From Galeruca laticollis (Eukaryota > Arthropoda > Insecta > Coleoptera > Chrysomelidae): a DNA stretch of 64,000 nucleotides. The stretch covers positions 75,741,262 through 75,805,261 of the forward strand of contig OY998180.1 in the NCBI GenBank assembly GCA_963921935.1. Direction: 5' to 3'. Under the pieces are notes generated by a model. That model was not told the DNA's origin and made no database searches. It was given only the letters and a program-made list of their open reading frames with translations. Positions 22,690-34,596 of the stretch are shown here, one piece after another. Each line of letters begins with the position of its first letter. The first letter of the stretch is position 1. A program made the position numbers and the translations under genes.

Positions 22690-23980
22690 TCTAAGAAATT
22701 TATACTTTTAAGGCGAATATCATGCGATTCTATAGTCACCTTTCTGCTGTCTTGCGTGCGCTGCCATCTACAATAAAGGCATTATTTGCTCCACACATTT
22801 CACAATTTTCCCCAGTCACACAATTATTTTTACTTTCAACACTCGCGTCTTCAATAACTAATAAAAACTACTTACCTAAGACTACTTATACTTCGGTAAA
22901 ACAATGTGCACTTTGTGAAGATTACCTAGAAAATTATTAATATACTTCAATATAAAACTATTTTTCTACTAAAAGTAATTTTAGCTCAAAACTAATACTA
23001 AAAGTAAACATACTTTATTGCGCAGGAGAAAAGAAACAAGGGAAAATAGCACAGCATATATGGCGAATAAAAAGCAAAGGAACAAACTAATGAACTTTGA
23101 AGATGTTTGAAAATATTAAAATATAAATGAGGAGAATTGAAACAGTCTTATTTAGTTATATTCAATTTAATAATAATTAATAGTATTCGTGAAATTAGTC
23201 AAATTCTCCCAACATTTTAACGAATATTTATGAAATTGTACAAAAAAGATATGTTTAAATGAATTATAGATGCCTATAGTAAAAACAGTGAACAAAATGT
23301 TTACAACAATATTGATGAAAATCACGGAAGATATTGAAACAGATGATATACTCGTTGAACCGTCAGAATCGTGAATACTAAAAAGGGATTCAGATTTATT
23401 GGATATTATTACTAATAATTCAGTAGATGATGTAATTTCAACAGAATTCGTCGAAATTAAAATGGAATTTAAAATAATTTAAAAGAGACATACATTTTAT
23501 ACATGACAAATTTTTTATATAGTTAGTATATAGGTTATTTAATGCAAGGGATTTCAGGAATTTTAATAAATAGTAAATAAGGTATGTTAATATTTATATG
23601 TATAACAATTTATTAAAACACAATCCTTATATATATTCATTCAATTTTTTTTTAGTTCATCGAAAGTTAAAAGATTATTAAAATTTCACTGTTACATGAT
23701 CACGGCAATAATTTTATAAATAACAATGATTCAAATTTTCTGCTGCGATGAGTTGATGTCGTCACGAAACTAGAATGTTATTTTCATGCTTTGTATATGT
23801 CTTAGAAATTAATGGTTTATTATAATGTGAAAAGCGAATCGTTGTTAAAGAAACTATTTTTATACAAATTTCTTTTGGAAATTTATCAAATCAAAATTCC
23901 AGATTATAATTTAAAAATAAAACAGCGAAAAGTTTTCCGAACAACCAAGAACGATGATGAGATTGAAGAGAAAAAATTGT
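22690..23980. other. AT-rich DNA, nothing recognised
   Basis: The short frame 22722-22940 on the plus strand has no domain that I recognise. Confidence 0.4.
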
Positions 23981-23984
23981 CAGA

Positions 23985-24310
23985 GAAAAGTCAGTAGGAT
24001 TTAAAACGTCAAAGAGGAAGTGATATTATAATTTAGCTCGTCAATAAGGACGATTCAAAAAGTTTATATTTAAAGTACAGCAGAAACAGATTTGAACCAA
24101 TTTTATAATAATAATAGGAGTTTGAAGATAATTGTATATCCAGAAGAAAAAAGTCATGCGGATTTAAAAAACGTCAAAAAAGAGGCAAGTGATATTGTAA
24201 TTTATTTCGACAATAAGGAGAATATAAAAACGTTTATATTTAATGCCCAAAGACATATAAACCAATTTCATAATAATAATACTAAGAAGATAGAAGATAA
24301 TCATCATACA
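23985..24310 (+). repeat. Diverged direct duplication of ~165 bp
   Basis: Unit 1 starts ~23985 (agtcagtaggatttaaaacg) and unit 2 ~24152 (agtcatgcggatttaaaaaa). Both continue with gtgatatt-taattta, caataagga, gtttatattta and aaccaatttcataataataa. Translated, unit 2 gives DIVIYFDNKENIKTF within a 75-codon plus-strand frame (24092-24319); unit 1 has stops. It may be a relic of a repeat-containing gene or element. Confidence 0.55.
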
Positions 24311-24319
24311 TCAAGTTAA

Positions 24320-25026
<707 letters not shown>

Positions 25027-25030
25027 ACAC

Positions 25031-26155
25031 TAAAACATTAGAAAAAATAATCAAAAAAAGAATGGTCTCTTACCTTAACAAGCATAATTTCATTTCAAAT
25101 AATCAGTATGGATTCAGATAAGGGATTTCTACTCAAGATGCTATTATTTTTCTCACCTCCAAAATATCAGAAAATCTAGAAAAGAGTAAACCAAGTCTGT
25201 GTGTTTTCTTGGATCTTGCTAAGGCCTTCGACACTGTGAACCACTCACAGCTGTTGATGAGCTTGCAAAATATGGGTTTCAGGGGAAGCACATTTAATCT
25301 CATGGAGAGTTACCTTAAAAACAGAGAACAATACGTGAAAATTGATAACGTCGTTAGTGAAAAAAGGATTGTGGAGTGTGGAGTGCCGCAAGGAACAGTT
25401 TTGGGGCCAATTCTCTTTACAATATATATCCATGATATATTGCGTCACGATACTTGTGGCAGCATTGTTTGCTTCGCTGACGATACAGCAGTATTGTACA
25501 GTGCTGATAGCTGGAATGACCTCAGAGCTAAAGCAGAGGAAGACATGGGTAAACTCTTTGAATATTTCGCAGATAAAATTCTATCAATAAACTTCGAAAA
25601 AACATTCTTTTTACCATTTTCTTGCTAGATTCAGATATTTACGAAATATACTAGATACCTCGCGAATGAAAACAATCTATTGTGCAATTGTGGAGTCTCG
25701 TCTTGCATATGGGATAGTTGGCTGTGGTGGAGTAGCAATATCGCATTTGAAAAAATTAGATGTATTACAGAAAAAAATTCTAAAAATTCTCCTTGGAAAA
25801 CCACCACAATACTCATCGGAAGCACTTTTCAAAGAATCAAAATTGCTGAACCTCAGGCAACTTTACTTCCTAAGAACTGTTGTTGAACAACATAAAAACC
25901 GAACGAATTTGAACTATGTAAATCATAGGCATAATACAAGATTTAAAGTCAATGCACAACTGAGCACAATATGCTCAACCAAAACAATCGTTCAGAGATC
26001 ATATAATCATCTTGCAAACCGGCTATACAATTGCTTACCTCTGGAAATCAGACTTGCAACGACAATTTTTTCATTTAAAAAAGATGTCAAATGTTTCATT
26101 TTAGAGATAGATAGAGTTTCTATATATCGATTAATTGACCCTTCGATCTCATGAA
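25031..26155 (+). pseudogene. LINE reverse transcriptase fragment (jockey/CR1-like)
   Basis: 5'-truncated copy that starts inside the RT just after the (TA)n tract. Frames give LEKIIKKRMVSYL, QYGFR, one stop, then DLAKAFDTVNHSQLL (motif A Asp), GVPQGTVLGPILFTIYI and FADDTAVLYS (catalytic DD). After SINFEKTFFLPFSC there is a frame change, and the sequence jumps to FRYLRNILD and KTIYCAIVESRLAYGI. That omits the roughly 70 residues that usually carry KYLGI. The C-terminus (YNHLANRLYNCLPLEI) is intact to the stop at 26154. The stretch after it, to about 26370, is probably 3' UTR (hairpin cccacgcccaggcaatgccttagtggg). Confidence 0.85.
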
Positions 26156-26838
26156 ACATACTATGTAATTGAGATAACACTATTCAGTTGTTCACTGTAC
26201 TGACATAGAGGAGGCGAATTCATGTTCATATCCCTTATATTGCTTTTATGTTCCTTTAACCCCATTATTTATTCAATAAACATGCACGATGAATGAATAC
26301 CCACGCCCAGGCAATGCCTTAGTGGGTGTTTATTCTTTATTGGAATAATAGAGTATATTGTTGTATTGACGTTTTGTTCTTTATTTATTTATTATTAACA
26401 TTAAATTGATTATGTAATATCATTTTTCCTCGATTTAAGTATCCTTGACGACTAAATTTTCTAACTGTTTTAATTAACGCAAAGTTTAGTTATTAACTGT
26501 GCTTTATGTTGATTATATTGAAGGCATTCTGTAGTTTTCTCCTCTTTTATTATTATATTTTGTGTTTTATACTTCACATTTTATATTTTGTGTCTTATGT
26601 TTTGTATTTTATATATTGTATTCCATATTTTTGTATTCATGTCTTATATCATCAAATATATTGGACTGCTAATTATCGATATGTACCACGTACAAGCTGT
26701 TTACGACAGCTTCTGTGTAGTTACCACGTTTATTTGCATTTGTTAAAATATGTATTGTATTTATTGTATTTACTACTTTTTGTGAATAAACATTATTATC
26801 ATTATATAGCAACAAAGAGATTCATGGGTAATTACCTC
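26156..26838 (+). other. LINE 3' UTR and AT/TTTTAT-rich flank
   Basis: 26280-26320 has a hairpin-like cccacgcccagg...gccttagtggg typical of LINE 3' ends. The rest is T-rich with tattttgtgt-like short repeats (26560-26640). No coding content. Confidence 0.45.
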
Positions 26839-26880
26839 TTTGTTGTTGTTGTTAACATATCACGCGATATTCCTACATCT

Positions 26881-26886
<6 letters not shown>
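26839..26886 (+). repeat. 48-bp module also found at 42303-42350, joined to (TA)n
   Basis: Both places read ttgttgttaacatatcacgc then gatattcctacatcttctttt/g and continue as (TA)n. It is probably the end of a repeat family whose tail is TA. Next to it, gattcatgggtaatta is present in opposite orientations at the two sites. Confidence 0.65.
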
Positions 26887-26929
<43 letters not shown>

Positions 26930-26930
26930 G
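26886..26930. repeat. (TA)n microsatellite
   Basis: Joins the 48-bp module to the left terminal repeat of the PLE remnant. Confidence 0.95.
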
Positions 26931-27235
26931 TCTCGACTGACCAAGTTTAGAAGAAAACTCTAAAATATTGGGGATGAAGTCTGGGGCCAGCAATAATTAA
27001 ACTACGAATAGATTGTCTGGACTCTTTTATTAAAATCTAGTTTTCGAAACTAATTCGTTTTTTTTCAAGACAGCTGAAATAATATTATACGAATTAATTA
27101 TCAATTAATATATAATATCGGTTGCTTACTAATAGTGAGATTTATTATAACAGCAATTGAAACATAAAGAATATCTACATATCACATCCGCAAAACTAGA
27201 CTACATGTTGTTTAAATTTATTGAACTATCATCAA
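26931..27235 (-). repeat. PLE terminal direct repeat, downstream copy
   Basis: Roughly 85 percent identical by eye to 28212-28505, in the same orientation. A complement-strand piece of the same repeat occurs at 31745-31830. Confidence 0.65.
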
Positions 27236-28049
27236 CTCAATCATTTCTAGAAGAGCTAAGAATGGTTCGAGGGTTTTATTGTCTAAATCTGAAATTAGTT
27301 TGTTGATTTTATGTTGAATTGTGCTAGTATGGTACTTATTAAGTTTTTCTATAATAGGTAGAATCATCCAATAATTCTAAATATTTAGTAATATAATTAT
27401 TTTTGTACACTGCAACCGTGACATTACCTTTGTCACTAAATAAAATATGAACTTCTGGATAGTTTTTTGAAAATTATTTTGTCTTATGCTAAAGTTGCGT
27501 TAGATAATGGAAATTATTATTATGTTTATGTAATAAGTTCATAATTACATTTGTAGCTTGAGCTCTACATAGGTTTTTTTATGTGAATCTAAATTGTGTA
27601 TTAAATTTACGGAATCTGCTAAAAATTGACCTAGATTAAATTCAGTCTTATAAACTAGTAAGCTGAATTTAGAACCTAATGATAAAAATTGTTTTAATTC
27701 TAATGGGTAAACAATATTAGTTAAATTCTTGAACCATTTATCTTGAGTTTTAATTTTGTTAATTTGATTATCATTTAAGTTTTCTTATTTCCGACGGAGT
27801 GTCTCTTATTGCAAAAAATACCCTATTATATTTAATTTGAGTACGTCTTTGAAATTCTGAAGAAATGTAAAAAGGAAAAATATTTTTTATTCGTGTCATG
27901 GTTTCATCAAGCTCCAATTCAAGTTTCTTTAACTCACACACCGTGAACTTTATCTTCAAATTAAGTAATTTTCTACTTAACCTTTTATTGAAATTGGCAA
28001 CGTCTTGTCCAACTCCTGCTAGTCGTTCTGTTACATGGCTGGGAAACAC
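27210..28049 (-). pseudogene. N-terminal domain of a Penelope-like reverse transcriptase
   Basis: Frame 28049-27771 starts MFPSHVTERLAGVG with lysine- and leucine-rich helices. After a frame change at ~27770 it continues KWFKNLTNIVYPLELKQFLS then LGSKFSLLV, the typical PLE block W-x-NLS...L...E...LL..G.KF. It ends near 27545 with a stop. Beyond that, KVMSRLQCTK and LNKYHTSTIQHKINKLISDL correspond to the DKG(N)xTV and KxN regions that precede the RT. The RT fingers, palm and endonuclease are not present. The call rests on motif order; three or more breaks are visible. Confidence 0.6.
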
Positions 28050-28211
28050 TCCTAGTGATTAACAGGATAAGAAGAAAATTCGACAATTCCTTTTTGCTCC
28101 TATTTTTAGACTTATAGTGGCCCAAAGTTTGAGTAACCTAACAGCTTCATGTCCAAAGTGGTTAAGTATGCCTTGTAAAAAACCCATTCTTATAAGTAAA
28201 CTAGAATTTAC

Positions 28212-28505
28212 TCTCGACTGACCAAGTTAAGAAGAAAACTCTAAAATATTGGGGACGCAGTCTGGGGCCAGCAACTAAACCATGAAAAGATTGTGTGGAC
28301 TGTTATATTAAAATCTAGCTTTCGAAACTATTTCGTTTCTTCTTTTAGACATTTGAAATAATATTATACGAGATAGTTAACAATTAATATATAATATCGG
28401 TTACTTACTAAAAGTGAGATTTTTTAAAACAGCATTTGAAACATAAAGAATATCTATCCGAAAACTAGACTGTATGTTGCTTAAATTTATTGAACTACAT
28501 TTTCA
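28212..28505 (-). repeat. PLE terminal direct repeat, upstream copy
   Basis: Partner of 26931-27235. Its right end merges into the duplicated unit at 28459-28835. Confidence 0.65.
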
Positions 28506-28838
28506 CTTTTAAGAGTATAATTTCATTTATTTTTTCGTGACTAAGAAAAATGAACTTGTTTGTTAAGAGGTAAATTAAATGAATTTTTAACGTTTTAAAT
28601 AGAGAGTTGAATTCGGCTTGGGCCTTTTTTGTAGTTATTAAAATATTTCAGAAGTAAACAAGTGTAGGATAGTTTTCCATTTAGAACAAAGACGTGGCAC
28701 ATCTATCCGAAAACTAGAGTGTATGTTGCTTGAATTTATTGAACTACATTTTCACTTTTAAAAGTATAATTTTATTTATTTTTTCGTGACTAAGAAAAAT
28801 GAACTTCTTTCTTAAGAAGTAAATTAAATGTATTTTAA

Positions 28839-31238
28839 CCCGTAACTACTACTAACGGGTCCTAAGGACCCAGCGACATCTACATTCTTGAAAATAGCCC
28901 AGACATATTAGAGTGGGGAAATCGTGCTTCCAGTTATTCTCCAGTCAAGTAGTTCTTTGTCGAATGCTGTTGTGAGTGGTTGTCTATATTCTTTACTTTC
29001 AAAGCAATACGATATTTGGGTCCGTTGGACCCGATAGTAGCATAATTGTTACTTTGTAAACTTGGATAATTTAGGTAAGTGGGCATGTAAATTTATGTAT
29101 ATTCCTAACTAGTTTCTTGAGTATGGTTATAATGAAGCAATATTATATTGTAAGATACTCATACTTGCTAATTTTCATAGTAATGAACGCCTCAACCAAT
29201 GAGCTACTTTCGGATCGCCAGTTGGCGGAATTATTAGACGATGACGCTTTTTGGATAGATATGGAGAATGATAACAATGCGCAGAACGTTGAAGAGGTAC
29301 CTATACCGGAAGAAGAAAAAGGTAGGGCTTTTGGTCAAATATTGAGTGGCGGCGACGAAAGGGATAAGGAAGAAGAGGATAACGAACTTTTCAGTGACCA
29401 TGATTCAGAAAGCGAAGTTGAGGCTGATTCAAGTGAAGATGATAACCAAGAAGAACATCTAACAGATTATTCCACTGATAGTAACACCGCTTCGACTTCA
29501 AACGCTTCACTACCTCAGAAAGCGTGGTACGGAAAGGATAGAACTAAATGGTCCAAAGAAGCTCCTTCTTGTAAAAAAACTTTACAGCACAATATTATAA
29601 AAAATGTGTTACCTGGTCTGAAAGGCCCATCTCGTGTAAATCGTTTGACAACTCCGTTGGAAGCTTGGAAGTTACTCTTTACCGACAATATGATTCAAAT
29701 TATTGTTGAAAACACTAATTTAAAAATCGACGAAATGAAAGCTCATTACAGTAAATTTAAAACATGCAGAAACAGCAGAAAGACATTTTTGCCTACGTTT
29801 GTACAGACGAATTGGAAATAAAAGCTTTTATAGGGCTTCTATACATGCAAGGACTGTTCAAGTCAGGTCATGAAGATAAATCTATGTGGGCTACTGACGG
29901 AACCGGAAGGCCACTATTTCGATCCACTATGTCATTGGCACGGTTTTTATTTTTATTGGCCTGTCTTCGTTTTGATGATACTACAACTAGACCTGAAAGG
30001 GTGAAAAGTAACAAGTTAGCTGCAATCTCCGATCTATTTGAACAGTTCGTAACCAATTCCAAAGAAAATTATGCTTCGGGATCTAATCTCACCATAGACG
30101 AGATGCTAGTTCCGTTTAGAGGGAGTTGTTCATTTCGCATGTTCATCCCCAACAAACCCGCTAAATACGGGATAAAAGTGCAAGTATTAGCTGACAGCAA
30201 AACCCACTATATGGTAAATGCCGAAGTTTATACTGGTGAAGATCCAAAACCTATGAGTGTAAAAAGTAAATTGTCGCATCACACGCAAGTAGTGTTACGT
30301 TTGATTGCACCCGTTGCAAATAGTAATCGTAACATTACGGGAGACAACTGGTATTCTTCTATTGAGTTGATTGATGAACTGAAAAAAAGTGGTGTAACAT
30401 ATGTGGGCACAATGCGAAAAAGTAAGAGACAGATCCCTCCAGAGTTCCAACTAAATAGAAACAGAGATGTACAATCTTCATGATTTGGGTTTTCAGCTCA
30501 AACCACTATTGTTTCTCATGTTCCAAAATGAGGAAAAGCAGTTATACTAGTCTCTAGTATGCATCACGATAATTCCGTAGATGATGTTAGCACAAAACCC
30601 GAAATAAATTTATACTACAATGGCAGTAAAGCAGGTGTTGACGCACTTGACGAAAAATGTGCTAATTATTCGACGTCAAGAAGAACTCGCAGATGGCCAA
30701 TGTCATTATTTCACGCCATACTAAATATTGCTGGAGTAAATAGCAGGATCATATACCAGTTCGCCTAACAAGGAAAATAAATTTCCAGGTACAATTTCCT
30801 CAAAGAGCTGGGACGTGAATCGTATACTCCGTACATGACGGCATATACAACATGCATGTACCTCGCAAACTTCGTTCGATGGCCGCTGATATTTTAGGAA
30901 TTGTCATGGAGGAACCACCTGTACCTTCGGAAAACCCATGCAGGTCGAAAAGACCCAGATGCTGCGTTGGCTCGCCAGGAAAAGACCGAAAAACAACTAA
31001 TTACTGCGCTAGGTGTAAAATTCCCATATGTTTAAAATGTGCGGCCACAATGTGCCCAAAATGCATTTAATTATTATTTTCTATTATTATGTTATAACAG
31101 AAGCATAGCTTGGTTAAATAAATGTAAGAAATAAAGTTTTTGACAAAAATATTATTGTCATGAGTTTTTTAATTATTGGGTCCCTGGGACCCTCTAGTAT
31201 TATTTACGTTGCGTATTTTGAGTAGTAGCTGTTACGGG
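28839..31238 (+). mobile_element. piggyBac-superfamily transposon, 2.4 kb
   Basis: The ends are cccgtaac-tactact (28839 onward) and its complement agtagtagctgttacggg (to 31238). TTAA lies directly left (28835-28838) and ttgaa right, i.e. a TTAA target site with one change on the right. Inside the ends are palindromes gggtcc-N3-ggaccc at 28857-28871, 29018-29032 and 31178-31192. The uninterrupted relative of the flank is at 28459-28690. The transposase inside is broken at a few places only. Confidence 0.9.
29183..31070 (+). pseudogene. piggyBac transposase, broken by frame changes
   Basis: The enzyme would excise and reinsert the element at TTAA. I favour ATG 29183 (MNASTNELLSDRQLAELLDD) over 29117, because acidic LSDxxL starts are usual and the upstream 22 residues look like UTR. 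An acidic N-terminus (to ~residue 120) is followed by the DDE_Tnp_1_7 core. The frame shifts at ~29790 and goes on to DELEIKAFIGLLYMQGL. The catalytic Asp residues are all visible: NLTIDEMLVPFRG, ITGDNWYSSIEL and AGVDALDEKC. Further frame changes or stops fall near 30480, 30525 and 30775. The C-terminal cysteine-rich zinc domain is intact: CARCKIPICLKCAATMCPKC to the stop at 31070. The few breaks suggest a fairly recent loss of function. Confidence 0.9.
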
Positions 31239-31599
31239 TTGAACGTTTTAAATAGAGAGTTGAATTCGGCTTGGGCCTTTTTTGTAGTTGTTGAAATATC
31301 TCAGAAGTAAACAAGTGTAGGATAGTTTTTCCTTTTGAACAAAGCCGTGGCATATTGAGATTTTATAATGAATTCTGAGAATAAAAGATGAGTTTATCAA
31401 ACCTTTTCAATATCTTATGTAAATTCATGTGAACCAATTGGGGTAAATTTTTTATAAACAAAAATAGAACGGTTTAAAATTCTAGACGTCAAAACATATA
31501 AAGTATTTAGTTTTGGAAGATGTGCAAGTTACGGAAAAGTTGAGGTTGCAACTATCTATCATTAATAAAAACATTAAAAGTATTATTAAGATAATGATT

Positions 31600-31745
31600 T
31601 TTTCGAGAAAATAGAAAAAATTGAAACAAAATGTGATCTAATTTCGATTTCAAAAGTTCTTTTATGTAGGTTCTTTTCCACTCTAAGGACACTAGCGTTA
31701 TTATAGTCTATAATGTGATCATTTACTATTGCATTTGATGCATTT
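31600..31745 (-). pseudogene. PLE endonuclease C-terminal relic
   Basis: The minus-strand frame reads NAIVNDHIIDYNNASVLRVE then KNLHKRTFEIEI, like the helical end of the PLE GIY-YIG domain (H-x-DF-x-A-x-VL-x-E-x4-KR-x-FLE). It is very short and adjoins an inverted piece of PLE terminal repeat at 31745-31830. Confidence 0.4.
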
Positions 31746-31830
31746 CAATAAATGAGTCCACACATTATTTTCATAGTTTAATTGAATGGCCGCAGACTGC
31801 ATCTCCAATATTTTAATATTTAAGTTTATC
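31745..31830 (+). repeat. Inverted fragment of the PLE terminal repeat
   Basis: gagtccacacatta...catagtttaatt...ggccgcagactgcatc...ccaatattttaa is the complement of part of 26940-27030 and 28220-28310, with many substitutions. Confidence 0.5.
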
Positions 31831-31849
31831 AAACTTATATTCTACTTTT

Positions 31850-33270
31850 GTTCAGGATATATAAATTGTAGATGATATCCCGAATACTTTGCAGTTTTCC
31901 AAATTTTATTGCTCTCAGTGTCTTGAATATGGATAATTTTTACATTTACACCAACTAGTTTTTTAGAAAACATGGTTTTAGATTAAATAAAACACAAAAC
32001 TCGCTTATCAACTAGACATACTTCTTAAAATATTCAAATTCAAAAATATCCGACAAATACAAGATTGCTTCCGGAAACCAGAAACACGAATGGCTATCAT
32101 CAAAAACCATCGTTTTACGACAGTGGTCGGTACTAAACGCCGTAAATAAACAAGACATAAAATGGTTTCTGCGATTGTAAATGTTCCAACTTCAGGTAGC
32201 TTCTTCACTCGTGAAATGCAGTCTTCCCTGATAGTACTTTTTAGATATTTGGATGAGGACCGTTTGATGCCAAACGGTTATCAAAACATCAACTTTTAGT
32301 TTATTTAAACAACTGAAAAATCCTACAAAATAAATAATGTCAAATAACGGGGTAGTCTTAATTTTATGTTCAGCGGTGTATTATTATCAGCTTTTATTTT
32401 ATTAAAATAATTCGAAAACTTTATATAGCACGATTTTTTTAACGCCCGTTGACACACGGACTCACGCGACATTCATTATCGTTGTGTTATATATTCACAC
32501 AAATCTGTTACACGCATGGACATATGGCACGGTATAATTTTTTATTTCATGCAACTTGTACGACTTTTTAACTGCATTCTTTGTTGGTTTTTACAAAACG
32601 TTAAACTGTTTATACTATTTTGGATATTGCTTTCCGTGTTTAACATTAATTACTATTCCAGTTTTGTTAACGACAAGGATACAAATTTTCATATGTATCA
32701 GAGTCGGGTGATTATTGTCTGTTTTTAAATCAATTCATTCCAATATCCCAGACAACGGTATTTGCCGAGTAACGCAAGTACACCCCAACAAAAACCACCA
32801 CACCGAAAATGCTCAATACAAACTGTCTACGACATGAAACTCAATTTTCAAATGGCCGAAAAAATAGGAACGTTTTCAGCGATCACGATGAAATTCTGTC
32901 AGTGGATTCGGGGTGCGAGGTGATGCTACAGTAAAATTTGAAACACATCTATACTAAAAGGTGAGATACATGTACACTCGATTTAGGTGGTTCGTCGGAA
33001 TATATATTTGTGGCAACATCGTAATGGCTCTAACGATTTCAATGAAACTTTTCAGGATAAAAAACACCTTAAATATTTTTTATAGCTCAATACAAGACCT
33101 TTTCAACGGTATATAGCATTTGACATATTTGTTGTACCGTCATGGAGTTAGCCAAAATGAGTGGTCCACTCTTTGATTGAATATCGTTTTTTCAGGTTTA
33201 TTCCAATTTATACGGTTTTAGACCTCAGATCCAATATTTTCACGAAAAAATTTTTCCTTAAATACTTCAT
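31850..33270. other. Unassigned DNA
   Basis: Frames 32008-32208 (minus) and 32516-32728 (plus) show no recognisable domain. 32730-33000 is slightly GC-richer but unplaced. Confidence 0.4.
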
Positions 33271-33592
33271 ACCTCTAACAAATTAATTAAAAAAATCTAT
33301 ATTACTTTTCTTAAGTATATAGTAATACTACCAAAACTGCCATCTACGGATGTCAGTAAAACTTTGCGCCATGTACACGTCTCAAGTTACTCTAGAAAGA
33401 ATAAAATTTCCATTTAATAAACAATTAAATTACCTAACCAAATTTAAATCACAAACATTTTTGAAATCACGTAAAATACCATGTCATATATTCAATGTAT
33501 CCACCTTTTTCTATTTTCAATTGATACTTACAAAGAAACACTCTTCCAAATAATTCTCAATTTATTGACTGAAATTTATTCAGATAAATAAA

Positions 33593-33598
<6 letters not shown>
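33270..33598 (+). repeat. Inverted repeat X, left copy
   Basis: It matches the complement of 34593-34900. The best part is 33340-33598, with ccatctacggatgtcagtaa through caataaattgagaattattt (as complement) at roughly 90 percent identity. It ends at the (TA)n tract that follows. Confidence 0.75.

Positions 33599-33638
<40 letters not shown>
33599..33638. repeat. (TA)n tract, probable 3' tail of a LINE fragment
   Basis: It lies at the 3' end of the minus-strand LINE fragment 33640-34492. Confidence 0.85.
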
Positions 33639-33641
<3 letters not shown>

Positions 33642-33795
33642 TAGAAAATTTATTGTTCTTTCGTACAGAATACATAAACAATGAGTGATAATATTTCCAA
33701 TATAAATGTAAAAAATAATAATTAAAAAAAAGAAATGAATTATAATTTTATAGATATGCTTAGATGATGCCTTGACGGGAGTGAGAGTATACTTA

Positions 33796-34425
33796 CTACT
33801 CGTTTATAACGAATGATCTGATTTTTAAAATATTCTTTGTCACATTATATATTTGATATAATAAGTGTGGTTCAGCTTCATTAATTACTGTTTCAAAGTC
33901 CGTTAGGGACTGATAGGTTTTAGAGAAGAAATATCTAATTTGTTCATACATTGGACATACAAATAATAAATGTTGTAGCGATTCTGGAAGTAGACAGTTG
34001 CAAATTGTGCATATTTCATTTGTTTTTATGGTACATGCATTGTTATTAACATACATATACAGTATTTTAGTGTTAGTAGTGCGTAGTTGTGAGATGAAGC
34101 GTTTAATATGCAAAGGGATTGAAAGATCTAAGTGGTTTGTGCTTTGAAAGGGATGCTTGTTTTGTAGTATGTGTTTATACATTGGACCATATGTACTTAG
34201 TAATATTTTATTCCAATCCTCTATATGACTATATTGTTCGTATTCTTCTAAAATAATGTTGATTTTATCCCCATCGAAACTATGCATATCAAACTCTGGA
34301 GCTCCAATTTCAGTTAAAATATCATTTATTTGACTTACCCAATTGTATTTTGACACAGTTTTATTTTGTGGGTATAGTTGGTGAGTTCTATCTAGCGCTT
34401 TTATATATACATAGCTATTTTCCAA
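33796..34425 (-). pseudogene. LINE ORF2 C-terminal fragment
   Basis: 209 codons with no RT motif. The C-terminal half has CTICNCLLPESLQHLLFVCP, the CxxC...H....C zinc motif near the end of many LINE ORF2 proteins, followed by MYEQIRYFFSKTY. The N-terminal residues (MENSYVYIK) fall inside the palindrome at 34402-34596, so the first Met is only where the truncated copy begins. The fragment lies between a (TA)n 3' tail and a fold-back 5' end. The clade is not determined. Confidence 0.65.
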
Positions 34426-34596
34426 CTAATTTTAAGCTGATCTAAAAAATCATTTGGCAATAAAAAAATGTATGAGACTTGGCCCAATTTTTGGTATAGA
34501 GCGGCAAAAATTGGGCCAAATCTTATAAATTTTTTTATTGCCAAATTATTTTTTAGATCAGCTTAAAATTAGTTGGAAAATAACTATGTATATATA
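34402..34596. repeat. Palindrome, 91-bp arms with 13-base loop, at the LINE 5' end
   Basis: Arms 34402-34492 and 34506-34596 are complementary with few mismatches (tttccaactaattttaagct on one side, agcttaaaattagttggaaa on the other). The loop is ggtatagagcggc. The right arm joins repeat X through tatatataaaaa. Confidence 0.9.

Larger units (their letters stand above)
26931..28505 (-). mobile_element. Penelope-like element remnant with direct terminal repeats (pLTRs)
   Basis: Direct repeats of ~300 bp at 26931-27235 and 28212-28505 share ctcgactgaccaag, aaaatattgggga, gtctggggccagcaa, tttcgaaacta and atataatatcggtt. Between them, on the minus strand, lies only the N-terminal part of a PLE protein. 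Repeats of this kind (pseudo-LTRs, from tandem copies) are usual for PLEs. RT and GIY-YIG domains are absent here, so the copy is internally deleted. Both repeats are diverged by many substitutions, so it is old. Confidence 0.7.
28459..31350. repeat. Tandemly duplicated ~240-bp unit, second copy split by piggyBac
   Basis: Unit 1 (28459-28690) runs tatccgaaaactaga...gtggcacatc. Unit 2 starts at 28702 and breaks at 28838; it resumes at 31239 with gaacgttttaaatagagag and goes to ~31350. The two units are over 90 percent identical by eye. Their split defines the piggyBac insertion site exactly. Confidence 0.8.
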
